Positions 1 to 8,277 are shown, counted from the stretch's first letter. The stretch is DNA of 64,000 nucleotides from Pseudoalteromonas haloplanktis ATCC 14393 (GCF_000238355.1 NZ_AHCA01000007.1:1-64000), one strand, 5' to 3'. Notes: generated by a model not told the origin, from the sequence alone. Numbers and translations are program-made.

Positions 1-34
1 AGGTGCTGGTGTTGTAGCAACTATCGTAGAGTAA
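1..34 (+). CDS. tuf: 3' end of elongation factor Tu (partial)
   Basis: Only the last ten codons are present: frame 2 reads GAGVVATIVE then TAA at 32-34. This matches the C-terminus of EF-Tu, where the family ends REGGRTVGAGVVA followed by a few variable residues. A decayed copy of the same tail 75 bases downstream also retains the EGG codons, which strengthens the call. Neighbours fit too: in E. coli tufA lies near fkpA, slyX, yheV and yheSTU, all found within the next 10 kb here. The gene body lies outside the window, so identity rests on the tail and on synteny. Confidence 0.75.
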   Translation, partial: GAGVVATIVE

Positions 35-57
35 TAGTTAGCCTAGCTAATTAATAC

Positions 58-90
58 TAAAAAAACCCGAGGCTAGTCTCGGGTTTTTTA
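58..90 (+). terminator. Intrinsic terminator after tuf
   Basis: Stem CCCGAG (66-71) and CTCGGG (78-83) with a six-base loop is flanked by A and T runs that extend the pairing and give a U tract. It sits about 25 bases after the tuf stop codon. Confidence 0.85.
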
Positions 91-109
91 ATGTCTGCGA
101 TTTACGTCA

Positions 110-168
110 TGTGAAGGTGGCGCTATTACCTTAGGCGTAGGTGCTTTGTAGCAACTATCGTAGAGTAA
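110..168 (+). pseudogene. Decayed duplicate of the tuf 3' end
   Basis: Codons for EGG (113-121) are followed, after scrambled sequence, by GGTGCT and then GTAGCAACTATCGTAGAGTAA (148-168), the last part identical to the tuf tail at 14-34. A four-base deletion relative to the intact tail puts a TAG in frame. No full gene precedes it, so it is a remnant. It carries its own downstream terminator, and the bases after both terminators (aatgYctgcgattt) also match. The unit therefore looks like a tandem duplication of tuf tail plus trailer that has since diverged. Confidence 0.7.
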
Positions 169-194
169 TAATTAACGTTTAAGTTAATTATTAG

Positions 195-221
195 AAAAAG
201 GTCACTTCGGTGACCTTTTTT
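195..221 (+). terminator. Intrinsic terminator behind the tuf remnant
   Basis: Stem AAAAAGGTCAC (195-205), tetraloop TTCG, and GTGACCTTTTT (210-220) form a strong hairpin with a T tract. It holds the same position relative to the tuf remnant as the first terminator does to tuf, but the stem sequence is different. Confidence 0.85.
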
Positions 222-321
222 AATGCCTGCGATTTGAGCTGTAAGCTTTAAGCCGTAAGTTTTAAGCTGCCCGAGTGCTTTTTAATTGTTGACATAGTAA
301 CTTGCTACGAGCAGCTTTTTG

Positions 322-388
322 GCTTACCGCTTACCGCTTACCGCTTACCGCTTACCGCTTACCGCTTACCGCTTACCGCTTACCGCTT
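322..388 (+). repeat. Heptamer tandem array, unit GCTTACC
   Basis: Nine perfect copies of GCTTACC plus four bases run from 322 to 388. The array enters the 3' end of the minus-strand hydrolase gene, whose stop codon (380-382) and last Lys-Arg codons lie inside it. Degenerate heptads of the opposite orientation (TAAGCNN type) lie at about 241-272, so the two blocks could pair. The perfect copies suggest recent slippage. Confidence 0.9.
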
Positions 389-1303
389 GTTCTTTTTCAG
401 TGCGCGCTTTTGCTCTGCTTTTTTAACGTGTTTACTGATCCACTTGGTCATTTTTGCCATTAATGCTGGCGGGAAGTCGTGGCCCATCCCGTTTACTATC
501 TTTAATTTTGCTTTGCGTATCTGGTGTGCGGTTTGTTTTCCTGCGGCCACAGGCATGACAGGATCTGAGCTGCCGTGAATAACTAATGTTGGAGCTTTGA
601 TCTTCGGCATTAAATGTTGCCTACAATCACTGGCGGCAATGGCTGCGAGTTGTCGGTAAAAACCTTGGGGGTTGTGTGCTCTATCCACTCCTAATGTAGC
701 TTGTTTACGTAGTGTTTGTTCATCTTGTGGATAAGCGGGGCTGCCTATTAGTTGATTTAGTTTGATATTGTAATGAATAGCACTGTCACGGTTTTCACGT
801 CGCGGACGATGTTTAGCAAGCTGTATGAATAATTTCAAGCTAGCTGCCGAGAGTTTAGGTTTAGTTGAGCTCGACATAATTGAGGTTAAACTTAAAACCT
901 TTTTCTTATTTTTTGCGGCAATAAGTTGCGCAATCATGCCACCCATTGATGCGCCGACTAGGTGCGCTTTTTTAATTTTTAGCGCAGCCATTAACTCCAG
1001 TACATCATTCGCCATATCATCCAGAGTGTAAGGGATATGAGAAGCGACGGGGAGGCGTTTGCTTAACCATATCTTAAATAGGTTTGGGTTGCCTAGCTGC
1101 CCAAGTTGGCTTGAAAGCCCCGTGTCGCGGTTATCAAATCGGATCACCCGAAAACCATTATTCACTAAGCCATAATACAGTTCGTCAGGCCATACTGTTA
1201 ATTGCGCACCGAGTCCCATTATCAAAATAATAACGGGAGCAGCAAGCTCTCCGCTATCTTGATAGCTAATGTTGATACCGCTGCTCGTTTTAATAGTGCG
1301 CAT
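380..1303 (-). CDS. Alpha/beta hydrolase
   Basis: A 307-residue protein of the alpha/beta-hydrolase fold. The oxyanion region is near LIMGLGAQ (28-34) and the nucleophile elbow is GASMGG with Ser119. The acid is probably Asp247 in HGSSDP and the base His275 in GMGHDFP, so the Ser-Asp-His triad is complete. No signal peptide is seen, so it is probably cytoplasmic. Its family members include esterases and methylesterases, but the substrate cannot be told from sequence. The Lys-rich C-terminus runs into the heptamer array, which supplies the last two codons and the stop. The gene stands alone on the minus strand, convergent with tuf. Confidence 0.85.
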   Translation of the reverse strand: MRTIKTSSGINISYQDSGELAAPVIILIMGLGAQLTVWPDELYYGLVNNGFRVIRFDNRDTGLSSQLGQLGNPNLFKIWLSKRLPVASHIPYTLDDMANDVLELMAALKIKKAHLVGASMGGMIAQLIAAKNKKKVLSLTSIMSSSTKPKLSAASLKLFIQLAKHRPRRENRDSAIHYNIKLNQLIGSPAYPQDEQTLRKQATLGVDRAHNPQGFYRQLAAIAASDCRQHLMPKIKAPTLVIHGSSDPVMPVAAGKQTAHQIRKAKLKIVNGMGHDFPPALMAKMTKWISKHVKKAEQKRALKKNKR

Positions 1304-1426
1304 AGTCGATTATGGATCTAATGCAGCTAATTAATTATGCAAAGTATAGTCAGAACAACGAGTAGCTTCATGCTCATTAGTATGAATTTTTTATATTCCA
1401 AAGCTTCTGCTTGTAGTGATCTGCTT

Positions 1427-2350
1427 TTAACTACCGCCATCAGCGTATTTTTGCAGCTCTGCTAGCATGTTTTCATTGCCAATCATTTCGTTTAATACCG
1501 AATAGACGTTATCGTCGGCAGAGTCTTGATATAGCGATAGAATGTGTTGTGCAATCTGTTGGCTATAGTCGCTTCTCTCGCTCTGAGCTTGATAGAATTG
1601 AGTTACTAAGCCTTGCCCTGCCAAACGACGAATATAATCGTTAGAATCTTGCTCTAGCAGTGCCGTAAAGCGTTCAGCTAAACGATAATCAAGCACTGGC
1701 GATTGAGTTGTAATTTCTATGGCTTGAATTTTAAATTTATCATCATGACTATTATCGGCCAGATCTAATACATTTTTAAAAACTTCATAATCATACTCAG
1801 GTATGTTGGCTTGATTTAAAATATATAAGTTCATTTGTAATTGAGCTAGCGCTGCTAATCTATCAATATCACTGGCATTTGGGTCAAGAATTTGCTGTCG
1901 TAATTGTACCGCCATATTTTCGGCATAGGCCGGTTCTGACTTTAAACGTAAGTCATAATCTTCTGGTAAATCAGCATAAAAGTCATATAAAGGGTTACTT
2001 TTACGCATTTTTTCGGCTTCTTGCTGATCTTTTTCATTGAGTACCGCAATTACCAGCTCTTTAAATTCGTCGTGATTGGTCGCTTCCTCAAATGCTGGGT
2101 TTTGCATTTGCAAATTAGCGAGTTGTAATTGTAAGGCGGTAATCTTTTTATTTAATAGATCGATAGATAGCTCGTTATAGTCGTTATTTAACGGAATGTT
2201 AGTGACCACTATTTCTGAACCATTTTGGTGTATAGCGTTTTGTTTTGCATGTGGGGTTACTACATGTTTTGCGAAAAAAGTACCGTAACATGATATAGCA
2301 ATGGCAATTGTGGCGATAACAATTGCTACAGAGCCCTTATTGATAGGCAT
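1427..2350 (-). CDS. Hypothetical membrane-anchored protein
   Basis: Not recognised. The chosen start (MPINKG) has a GGAG sequence about nine bases upstream; an in-frame ATG at 2389 would add 13 residues. An N-terminal hydrophobic segment (about residues 7-25) is followed by a long hydrophilic, helix-rich region with a short coiled-coil-like stretch (LLNKKITALQLQLANLQMQ) and leucine-rich helical pairs in the C-terminal half that resemble HEAT-type packing. I infer a single-pass inner-membrane protein with a large periplasmic domain. It stands between the hydrolase and the dipeptidase, all on the same strand, but gaps of about 100 bases do not prove an operon. Confidence 0.7.
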   Translation of the reverse strand: MPINKGSVAIVIATIAIAISCYGTFFAKHVVTPHAKQNAIHQNGSEIVVTNIPLNNDYNELSIDLLNKKITALQLQLANLQMQNPAFEEATNHDEFKELVIAVLNEKDQQEAEKMRKSNPLYDFYADLPEDYDLRLKSEPAYAENMAVQLRQQILDPNASDIDRLAALAQLQMNLYILNQANIPEYDYEVFKNVLDLADNSHDDKFKIQAIEITTQSPVLDYRLAERFTALLEQDSNDYIRRLAGQGLVTQFYQAQSERSDYSQQIAQHILSLYQDSADDNVYSVLNEMIGNENMLAELQKYADGGS

Positions 2351-2494
2351 TAAAAATGTGCTCCAAAGATAAAACGCTAATTTACCCATTTTGGCGAAAA
2401 AGTTCTGTTAAAATATGTAGAAAGGCAGGTACAAAAATGAGTTTTTCAATGGCTTTGTGTAAGCTCCGGTTGCCCAGAGCTTAAAATGTACAGA

Positions 2495-3688
2495 TTAATG
2501 TTTTTTCGCATACGCTTCGGCTTGCTGCCATACGCGTAGCATGTTGCCGCTGAGTATTTTTTTAATATCAGTGTTGCTGTAGCCTCGATCCATCAAACCC
2601 TGTACTAGGTTAGGATAGCTTGAAACATCTTTTAAGCCAGTTGGCAATGAATCACCCACACCGTCATAATCAGAGCCAATACCGACATAATCGATACCAA
2701 TTAACTCAACAACATGATCGATATGGTCAAGCACTTGTGCAAGGCTTGCAAACGGGAATGGATTTTTAGCGCGATACGCCGCGTCAAAATCTTTACTTAA
2801 TTTAGTGCCTTGTTTTTTCGCCGAGTCTTTTTTACTGTTTAGCTGATCATACCAATTACGGGAGCTGGCTGTGACAAAGCTTGAACCAAAATTAATCTGG
2901 ATAACCCCGCCATTTTTTTTCAGTGCAAGTAGCATATCGTCATCCATGTTACGCTCAAAGCCCGGCGTATATTTGCGCAGCGACGAGTGTGAGGCAATTA
3001 CAGGGGTTTTAGATAGCTCCATTACTTGGTAAAACGCATCATCTGAGATGTGCGATACGTCAATCAGCATACCGATATTGTTCATTTCAGTAACCAGCTT
3101 TTTACCAAATGGGCTCAAGCCTTTCCATTTACGGCGAATATCGTAAGATGAATCAGAAATATGGTTGCTTTGTGAATGGGCAAGAGTGATGTAGCGCACA
3201 CCACGGTCAAAAAAGTGTTGTAAGTTTTTCATATCGCCTTCAATTGGCGAGCCATTTTCCATACCCATTGCTAGTGACATTTTGCCTTGCTTAAATTGCG
3301 TTTTAATATCAGAGGTAGAGCTTGCAATGGCAAATTTGTCTGGTGCACGCTGTGCAATCGCTTCCATGCTATCAATGAGTTGATTCGCTAGTTGGTAGCT
3401 TTTTCCTTTACCTTCAAATTCTAAATTAGCAGGAATATAAATCGACATAAACGGCGCATTTAAACCACCTTTAACGGCGCGAGGGTAGTCAAAATCACCG
3501 TCGTCAGTGGCTTTGGTTACATCTGCCCAGCTTTTGTGAATACGGTATGGAACATCAATGTGCGTATCGATTAAAATGGTTTCTTGTGTGAGCTTGATAG
3601 CTTTATCAGAGGGGGTAGTTGTATCTGCATTCACTTGGCTGCTAAGAGCTAGAGAAATAGCAACAACTATTGAGCTTAGTTTTATCAT
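2495..3688 (-). CDS. Membrane dipeptidase (peptidase M19 family)
   Basis: M19 metallopeptidase, which hydrolyses dipeptides and D-amino-acid-containing substrates with a binuclear zinc site. Family motifs are present in order: DTHIDVP near the N-terminus (metal-binding His/Asp), the GMENGSPI region (bridging Glu), DVSHISDD and SHSSLR (metal His), and a C-terminal GIGSDYDG. The protein starts with a clear signal peptide (MIKLSSIVVAISLALSSQVNA), so it acts in the periplasm or at the membrane. I chose 3688 over the ORF start at 3718 because the longer form puts ten extra residues before the signal peptide. A 10-bp hairpin covers the region just upstream of this start. Confidence 0.88.
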   Translation of the reverse strand: MIKLSSIVVAISLALSSQVNADTTTPSDKAIKLTQETILIDTHIDVPYRIHKSWADVTKATDDGDFDYPRAVKGGLNAPFMSIYIPANLEFEGKGKSYQLANQLIDSMEAIAQRAPDKFAIASSTSDIKTQFKQGKMSLAMGMENGSPIEGDMKNLQHFFDRGVRYITLAHSQSNHISDSSYDIRRKWKGLSPFGKKLVTEMNNIGMLIDVSHISDDAFYQVMELSKTPVIASHSSLRKYTPGFERNMDDDMLLALKKNGGVIQINFGSSFVTASSRNWYDQLNSKKDSAKKQGTKLSKDFDAAYRAKNPFPFASLAQVLDHIDHVVELIGIDYVGIGSDYDGVGDSLPTGLKDVSSYPNLVQGLMDRGYSNTDIKKILSGNMLRVWQQAEAYAKKH

Positions 3689-3692
3689 TTTT

Positions 3693-3719
3693 AATGGCTC
3701 TTGAAGTAAAAGAGCCATT
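3693..3719 (-). promoter_or_regulatory. 10-bp hairpin covering the dipeptidase ribosome-binding region
   Basis: AATGGCTCTT (3693-3702) and AAGAGCCATT (3710-3719) are perfectly complementary with a seven-base loop. On the minus strand the only Shine-Dalgarno-like bases before the 3688 start (AAGAG) lie in the stem. There is no T tract on either strand, so it is not a typical terminator. A role in translation control is inference. Confidence 0.5.
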
Positions 3720-3747
3720 GTGAAGTTTTATCGTGCGGCTGACAAGT

Positions 3748-3993
3748 TTACTCGTTAAACTGCTCTTCACTTTGTAGCGCCTTAAACTCGCTCTTAGAGA
3801 TAATGGTGACTGATTCGTGTAGTTCAGAGAAGAACACCATCGCTTCGCCAGCGTTTAATTGCTGATTAACTTGCGCCACTTTTGCTTCAATACTAAATTC
3901 TTGTTCACCGTAGTCGGTGCCTTCACGTAAAACGTAACTTTCGATTAAGTTATAGAGTGTGTCTTTATCGAGTTGCTGGTGTGGAATGATCAT
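3748..3993 (-). CDS. yheU: YheU family protein (UPF0270)
   Basis: An 81-residue acidic protein matching the UPF0270/YheU family along its whole length. The signature MIIPhQxL...[15 protein letters not shown] is intact at residues 1-29, and the central [19 protein letters not shown] matches E. coli YheU. The biochemical role is unknown. Its start codon overlaps the yheT stop by four bases (ATGA), so the two are translationally coupled, the same pairing as in E. coli. Confidence 0.9.
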   Translation of the reverse strand: MIIPHQQLDKDTLYNLIESYVLREGTDYGEQEFSIEAKVAQVNQQLNAGEAMVFFSELHESVTIISKSEFKALQSEEQFNE

Positions 3994-4970
3994 AACTGCT
4001 CTTTTTTAACTACCTGATTGAAGTACTCAGGCACGATTTGCTCTAACCAGTAAACCGGTTTAAATGGGTTACTGCCCGTAATGAAACCAACATGGCCGCC
4101 TTTTTCTGAGATGCGTAGCGTAACATGTTCACTCACATCTTGCCTGCTCGGTACGGCTTTAATCGATAGCATTGGGTCGTCTTTAGCGTGCACAATTAAC
4201 GTCGGTGTGGTTATGTGTTTTAAATAGGGCTTGGCACTAGCTTGTTGGTAATAATCCTCAGCACCAGAAAAACCATGCAAAGGAGCGGTTAGTTGGTCGT
4301 CAAATTGCCATAAATCATTAATTTCCATTAATTGCTTGGGTGTTAAATCGATTTGTTGCTCAATTTGTGGCAGTTTGCGTTGCATGGATTTCTTCATTCG
4401 GTCGAGCAAATATTTTTGATAAATTTTTGCTAGGCTCTTTCGTATTACTTGGCATGATGCCGACAACTCATAAGGAGCCGACACCACAGCTGCGCCATCA
4501 AGTCTGCACTGTTGGCCTTGTTCGCCTAAATATTTAGCAAGTACATTGCCACCGAGTGAAAAGCCAACTGCCAGTAACGGGCGATTTGGAAATTGTTGTT
4601 TAAGTTGTTTGATAAAAAAATCGAGATCGCCAGTTTCACCACTGTGGTACGCGCGAGGGAGGCGATTTACTTGCGTTGAGCAATTACGAAAATGCATTAA
4701 AACAACGCTAAACCCCTGCTTTTTTAGGGCTTTCATCATACCTTTGGCATAAAAGCTGTTTATATTGCCCTCAAGGCCGTGCAGTACAATGGCCAGCGGT
4801 GCATCGTCATTTCTTGGTAACGACCAAGCAAGTTCTAAAAAATCACCATCTGGGGTATCAAGCAGCTCTAATTGATAACGCGTATTATGAAAAGGGCGAA
4901 AAAAACGCGGCATAATGGTTTGCACATGACGATTACTCATCCACCACGCAGGCTTGAAATTTGTAAGCAT
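3990..4970 (-). CDS. yheT: Alpha/beta hydrolase YheT
   Basis: A 326-residue member of the YheT/EMB8 hydrolase family. Hallmarks are the N-terminal [20 protein letters not shown], the DGDFLELAW strand, the HGLEGN oxyanion motif, the nucleophile elbow GFSLGGN and the late Asp and His in HAKDDPM and EKGGHVGF. The physiological substrate is unknown; plant and animal relatives (ABHD1/3 group) act on lipids. It is the first gene of the yheT-yheU pair. The 106-base gap to the next upstream gene holds that gene's terminator, so yheTU probably has its own promoter. Confidence 0.9.
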   Translation of the reverse strand: MLTNFKPAWWMSNRHVQTIMPRFFRPFHNTRYQLELLDTPDGDFLELAWSLPRNDDAPLAIVLHGLEGNINSFYAKGMMKALKKQGFSVVLMHFRNCSTQVNRLPRAYHSGETGDLDFFIKQLKQQFPNRPLLAVGFSLGGNVLAKYLGEQGQQCRLDGAAVVSAPYELSASCQVIRKSLAKIYQKYLLDRMKKSMQRKLPQIEQQIDLTPKQLMEINDLWQFDDQLTAPLHGFSGAEDYYQQASAKPYLKHITTPTLIVHAKDDPMLSIKAVPSRQDVSEHVTLRISEKGGHVGFITGSNPFKPVYWLEQIVPEYFNQVVKKEQL

Positions 4971-5023
4971 TATTGACGACTACCTAGCTAATTGAAGTAT
5001 AAGTGTAACAAATTTTTGGCAAT

Positions 5024-5059
5024 AAAAAGCCCCTAATCAAATAACTTGATAGGGGCTTT
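5024..5059 (-). terminator. Intrinsic terminator of the small DUF3149-like gene
   Basis: AAAGCCCCTAATCAA (5026-5040) pairs with TTGATAGGGGCTTT (5046-5059) with one bulge. Read on the minus strand the stem is followed by TTTTTATT, so it ends transcripts coming from the gene at 5077-5217. Confidence 0.8.
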
Positions 5060-5076
5060 GCGCGTCGTGCTTAATT

Positions 5077-5217
5077 CTAATTGGGGATATCTGCATCGTG
5101 TATTTTTTTCATAAAGAAATACACAAAGAAAAGGCATAAGCTGATTACTATTCCTAAAAAACCAAATGATAAAAATAGTACTGGGTCGCTAAAAAAATCT
5201 CTAAAGAATACGTCCAT
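5077..5217 (-). CDS. Small single-pass membrane protein (DUF3149-like)
   Basis: A 46-residue protein starting at ATG 5217 with an exact AGGAGG six bases upstream (5224-5229) and stopping at TAG 5077-5079. It opens with a short amphipathic stretch (MDVFFRDFFSDPVLF), followed by a membrane segment (about residues 14-35, LSFGFLGIVISLCLFFVYFF) and a short charged tail (KKIHDADIPN). Length and layout match the DUF3149 family of tiny gammaproteobacterial membrane proteins; I recognise the pattern but cannot run a profile. It has its own terminator, and two FNR-type boxes lie upstream, which suggests oxygen-responsive expression. Function unknown. Confidence 0.75.
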   Translation of the reverse strand: MDVFFRDFFSDPVLFLSFGFLGIVISLCLFFVYFFMKKIHDADIPN

Positions 5218-5272
5218 AACTTGCCTCCTGATGTCTATGGGTTAATCATAGGCTGGCTTAGCTGAGCTTGGT

Positions 5273-5286
5273 ATGATCCAGATCAA
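5273..5286 (-). promoter_or_regulatory. FNR/Anr-type box, one mismatch
   Basis: On the minus strand it reads TTGATCTGGATCAT, matching the consensus TTGATNNNNATCAA at all but the last base. Its centre is 62 bases upstream of the small membrane protein's start codon, a plausible activating distance from a promoter. Confidence 0.6.
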
Positions 5287-5322
5287 GCTATTTTCCTAAG
5301 TTGATTAGCAGTGATACAGAAG

Positions 5323-5336
5323 TTGATTTGGATCAA
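5323..5336 (-). promoter_or_regulatory. FNR/Anr-type box, perfect
   Basis: TTGATTTGGATCAA is an exact match to the FNR consensus TTGATNNNNATCAA. It is centred 50 bases from the other box, about five helical turns, so two dimers would lie on the same DNA face. The only gene it can serve at this distance is the small membrane protein at 5077-5217. Confidence 0.7.
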
Positions 5337-5597
5337 GTCAGCTAGCGAGAGGAAAATTACAAGGTAATGAATTGCTGTAGGTCGTCATTTATGGCGACAA
5401 TTTTTGCTGTAAGTCAGTTAAAGATCTTTTTGCACAAAGAGAACAGAATGAGAAGTAAATGAGGGGGAGTTAAAAATTTATTTGCAACAAAAGTAGGTTT
5501 CTTCAACAAAATATGACTACTGGTGGTAAGCGGCTTTAGCCATGAATTATTTCGTTATTAAAATTAACGCGCTAAAGCGCGACCTACATGAGAGCTT

Positions 5598-6011
5598 TTA
5601 CAAATAGAGCTTTGTGTTACTTGGCGTGCTGCAAGGTGTTAGATCAAAGCTATTAATTGTGGTTATTAACAACTGTTGTTGTTGCTTTTCCAGCTTTAAC
5701 TCGGCGCTGAGCAGGTTTTTACGAATCGCAGCATAATCTGAAATCGTGGTTTGATTTGCTTTTAAATAAGCGCGTGTGGCACGCAAGGGTGTTAATACCT
5801 GTTGATCCAATTCACTAATGCATTGTTCAAGTTTGTTTAGCTGGGCTTTGTTGATGGTGAGATTGAGAGAATCTAAATAGTACAGTAGCAAGCATAGGTT
5901 AACGTTTTTACCTTGCTGGTTTTGATAATCTAACAGGCGTGCTTGCATGCCATCTTCGCTATAAAGCTGACATGCAAACTGCCAAAAATCATCGCCGTTA
6001 AGCAAGTTCAT
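5598..6011 (-). CDS. TIGR02444 family protein
   Basis: A 137-residue soluble protein with the signature of the TIGR02444 family: FWQFACQLYSEDGMQARLLDYQNQ followed by VNLCLLLYYLDSL. The C-terminal half is helical and rich in Gln and Lys. I chose ATG 6011 because the longer ORF start (6077) would bury 80 bases in the yheS gene and add a basic stretch not seen in the family. The start still overlaps the yheS 3' end by 14 bases, so it is probably co-translated with yheS. Function unknown. Confidence 0.8.
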   Translation of the reverse strand: MNLLNGDDFWQFACQLYSEDGMQARLLDYQNQQGKNVNLCLLLYYLDSLNLTINKAQLNKLEQCISELDQQVLTPLRATRAYLKANQTTISDYAAIRKNLLSAELKLEKQQQQLLITTINSFDLTPCSTPSNTKLYL

Positions 6012-7920
6012 CGGCAAAGGCCTGTTCTTTTTCTTCCATTTCTTCAAGGGCCATAAGTAGCTCTTCTTCGATGTCATTTACTTTGGGTGTTAATGTCGCT
6101 TGTTTAGCGAGTAACTCTTTGAGTTTTGCTTTGTTGTCATCGTTATAAAGCTCGTTATCGCCAAGTGATTCTTCGATTTCAGCTAATTCGGCTGAGTATT
6201 TATCGAGTTGCTTTTCAAGCTTTTCAATCTGTTTTTTAAGTGGTTGAACGGCTTTTCTAAACTCGGCTTCTAGGCGCTTTTGCTCTTTGCGATTTACTTG
6301 CGAGTTTGCTTTAGGCTCATCGTCAGCTTGCGTGGCTTTTGCCGCTTCTTTATTAGCATTGAGTAGCCATTGGTAGTATTCGTCTAAATCGTAGCCAAAC
6401 TGGGTTACTTCACCGTTGTCGACTAAGTAATATTCGTCGGCAGTATTTTTTAGCATGTGACGGTCATGGGATACGGTTACCATTGCGCCTTCAAAGCCTT
6501 GTAATGCCATAACCAGTGCGTGACGCATTTCTAAGTCAAGGTGGTTGGTTGGCTCATCCAGTAGCAGTAAGTTAGGTTTTTGATAAACCAGCATAGCTAA
6601 AACTAGGCGGGCTTTTTCGCCACCAGAAAACGGTGCAACTGGCTCAAGGGCTTTATCACCTATAAAGGCAAAACCACCTAAAAAGTCACGTAGTGATTGC
6701 TCGCTTGCTTTTGGATTTAAACGCTGTAAATGAGTGACGGCGCTGGCTTTTAAATCTAGTGACTCCAGCTGATGCTGGGCGAAGTAACCTATATTTAAAC
6801 CTTGATGTTGGAACACCTCACCAGCTTGCGGTTGTAACTCGCCAGAGAGCAACTTTATTAGGGTAGACTTACCTGCACCATTACGACCAAGTAGAGCAAT
6901 ACGGCTACCTGGCACTAAGTTGAGCTTTATACTGTGTAATATTGTCACATCACCATAGCCGGCTTGTGCTTTATCGAGCGTCATCAATGGGTTTGGTAAT
7001 GCTGTAGGTTCCGCAAACTCAAAGTCAAAGGGGGAATCAGCGTGAGCGGGGGCGAGCTTTTCCATGCGTTCAAGGGCTTTAACACGACTTTGTGCTTGCT
7101 TAGCTTTACTTGCTTTTGCTTTAAAGCGAGTAATAAACTGCTCAAGGTGAGCAATTTGTTCTTGTTGTTTTTCAAACATCGCTTGGTGTTGCAACAAACG
7201 CTCAGCTTTTTGACGTTCAAACTGCGAGTAATTACCTTTGTAGACATTGATCAGCTGCTTATCAATGTGCCAAATTTGATCGACCACGGCATCCAGAAAC
7301 TCACGGTCATGTGATATTAATACCAAGGTGCCTGTGTAAGCACGTAAAAAGCGTTCGAGCCAATACACGGCATCTAAATCTAAGTGGTTGGTTGGCTCAT
7401 CCAGTAATAATAAATCAGCATCGCGAATAAGTGCTTGAGCTAAGTTTAAGCGCATACGCCAACCACCGGAAAAATCACTCACAGGGTTTTCGATTTGGTT
7501 ATTGGCAAAACCTAAACCATGCAACAGTTCACCGGCTTTGGCTTCAATGCTGTAGCCTTTGATGTTTTCTAACTGGATATGAACTTTGGCTTGCGTGTCG
7601 CCATCGTTATTTTGTTCAGCTTCGCGCAGAGCAATACGTAATGCGTAATAATCTGGATGGCCTTGTAGTACATAGTCAATGGCACTTATTTCAAGTGCTG
7701 GGGTTTCTTGTTTTACCGAGGCAATCGACCAATCCTTTGGAATACTGCAATTACCCGCATCAAGCTGTAACTCAGATTTTAATAAGCTAAAAAGCGTCGA
7801 TTTACCGCAACCATTTGCACCAACGAGGCCGACTTTGTGCTCTGGAAATAAGGTAGCCGATGCATCTTTAAGCAGTGCTTTACCGCCGCGGAGTAATTCA
7901 ATTTCTGAGATCTGGATCAT
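5998..7920 (-). CDS. yheS: ABC-F family ATPase YheS
   Basis: A 640-residue tandem-ABC protein of the ABC-F family with no membrane segments. ABC1 has Walker A GANGCGKST, signature DFSGGWRMR and Walker B LLLLDEPTNHLD. ABC2 has GRNGAGKST, PFSGGEKARL and LLLLDEPTNHLD. A linker rich in Lys, Gln and Ala lies between them, and a charged coiled coil spans about residues 540-640. Length matches E. coli YheS (637). ABC-F proteins bind the ribosomal E site and help resolve stalled translation; the specific targets of YheS are not set by sequence. It overlaps the TIGR02444 gene downstream. Confidence 0.93.
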   Translation of the reverse strand: MIQISEIELLRGGKALLKDASATLFPEHKVGLVGANGCGKSTLFSLLKSELQLDAGNCSIPKDWSIASVKQETPALEISAIDYVLQGHPDYYALRIALREAEQNNDGDTQAKVHIQLENIKGYSIEAKAGELLHGLGFANNQIENPVSDFSGGWRMRLNLAQALIRDADLLLLDEPTNHLDLDAVYWLERFLRAYTGTLVLISHDREFLDAVVDQIWHIDKQLINVYKGNYSQFERQKAERLLQHQAMFEKQQEQIAHLEQFITRFKAKASKAKQAQSRVKALERMEKLAPAHADSPFDFEFAEPTALPNPLMTLDKAQAGYGDVTILHSIKLNLVPGSRIALLGRNGAGKSTLIKLLSGELQPQAGEVFQHQGLNIGYFAQHQLESLDLKASAVTHLQRLNPKASEQSLRDFLGGFAFIGDKALEPVAPFSGGEKARLVLAMLVYQKPNLLLLDEPTNHLDLEMRHALVMALQGFEGAMVTVSHDRHMLKNTADEYYLVDNGEVTQFGYDLDEYYQWLLNANKEAAKATQADDEPKANSQVNRKEQKRLEAEFRKAVQPLKKQIEKLEKQLDKYSAELAEIEESLGDNELYNDDNKAKLKELLAKQATLTPKVNDIEEELLMALEEMEEKEQAFADELA

Positions 7921-8063
7921 GTATTATGCGCTTTACTGTGCCTGTGTGAACTTGGCGCTATCATAGCACGGAAGCTGGGCTATATTTCAATTGCTAGCGT
8001 ATCAACTGAACAGTTATTGGGTTAAAATGCGGCGAGTTTCTTTTCAAACTGTGAGAAAGCGTA

Positions 8064-8267
8064 GTGAAGCAGAAAAAACGATTTATTGCTGGAGCAACCT
8101 GCCCAGAGTGTAAAACAATGGATATGATGATGCTTTATAAAGAGCATGACGTAGAAAAAGTTGAGTGCATGCAGTGCGGCCATAAAATGGCGCAGCCAGA
8201 ACAGGCAGTACAAGCATCAACACGCCAATTTGAGCAAGTAATCGGCGTGTTTAAACCGGGCGATTAA
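8064..8267 (+). CDS. yheV: YheV family zinc-ribbon protein
   Basis: A 67-residue protein starting at GTG 8064. KKRFIAGATCPECKTMD and VECMQCGHKM supply two CxxC pairs (Cys-Pro-Glu-Cys and Cys-Met-Gln-Cys), a zinc ribbon, and the C-terminus ends in QVIGVFKPGD as in E. coli YheV (QVIGIFHP). Its role is unknown. It runs divergently from yheS and convergently with slyX, with only ten bases between the stop codons. YheV near slyX is conserved in enterics. Confidence 0.9.
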   Translation: MKQKKRFIAGATCPECKTMDMMMLYKEHDVEKVECMQCGHKMAQPEQAVQASTRQFEQVIGVFKPGD

Positions 8268-8277
8268 GCCGCGCTAA

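Larger units (their letters stand above)
5218..5597. other. Intergenic region with tandem FNR-type boxes
   Basis: This 380-base gap contains the Shine-Dalgarno and promoter region of the small membrane protein, two FNR-type boxes (5273-5286, 5323-5336) and a small palindrome CGCGCTAAAGCGCG at about 5570-5583. I see no coding sequence or RNA gene in the stretch 5340-5597. Confidence 0.6.

Noticed and set aside
322..388. Repeat array considered as CRISPR
   Set aside because: Seven-base units with no spacers; a simple tandem repeat.
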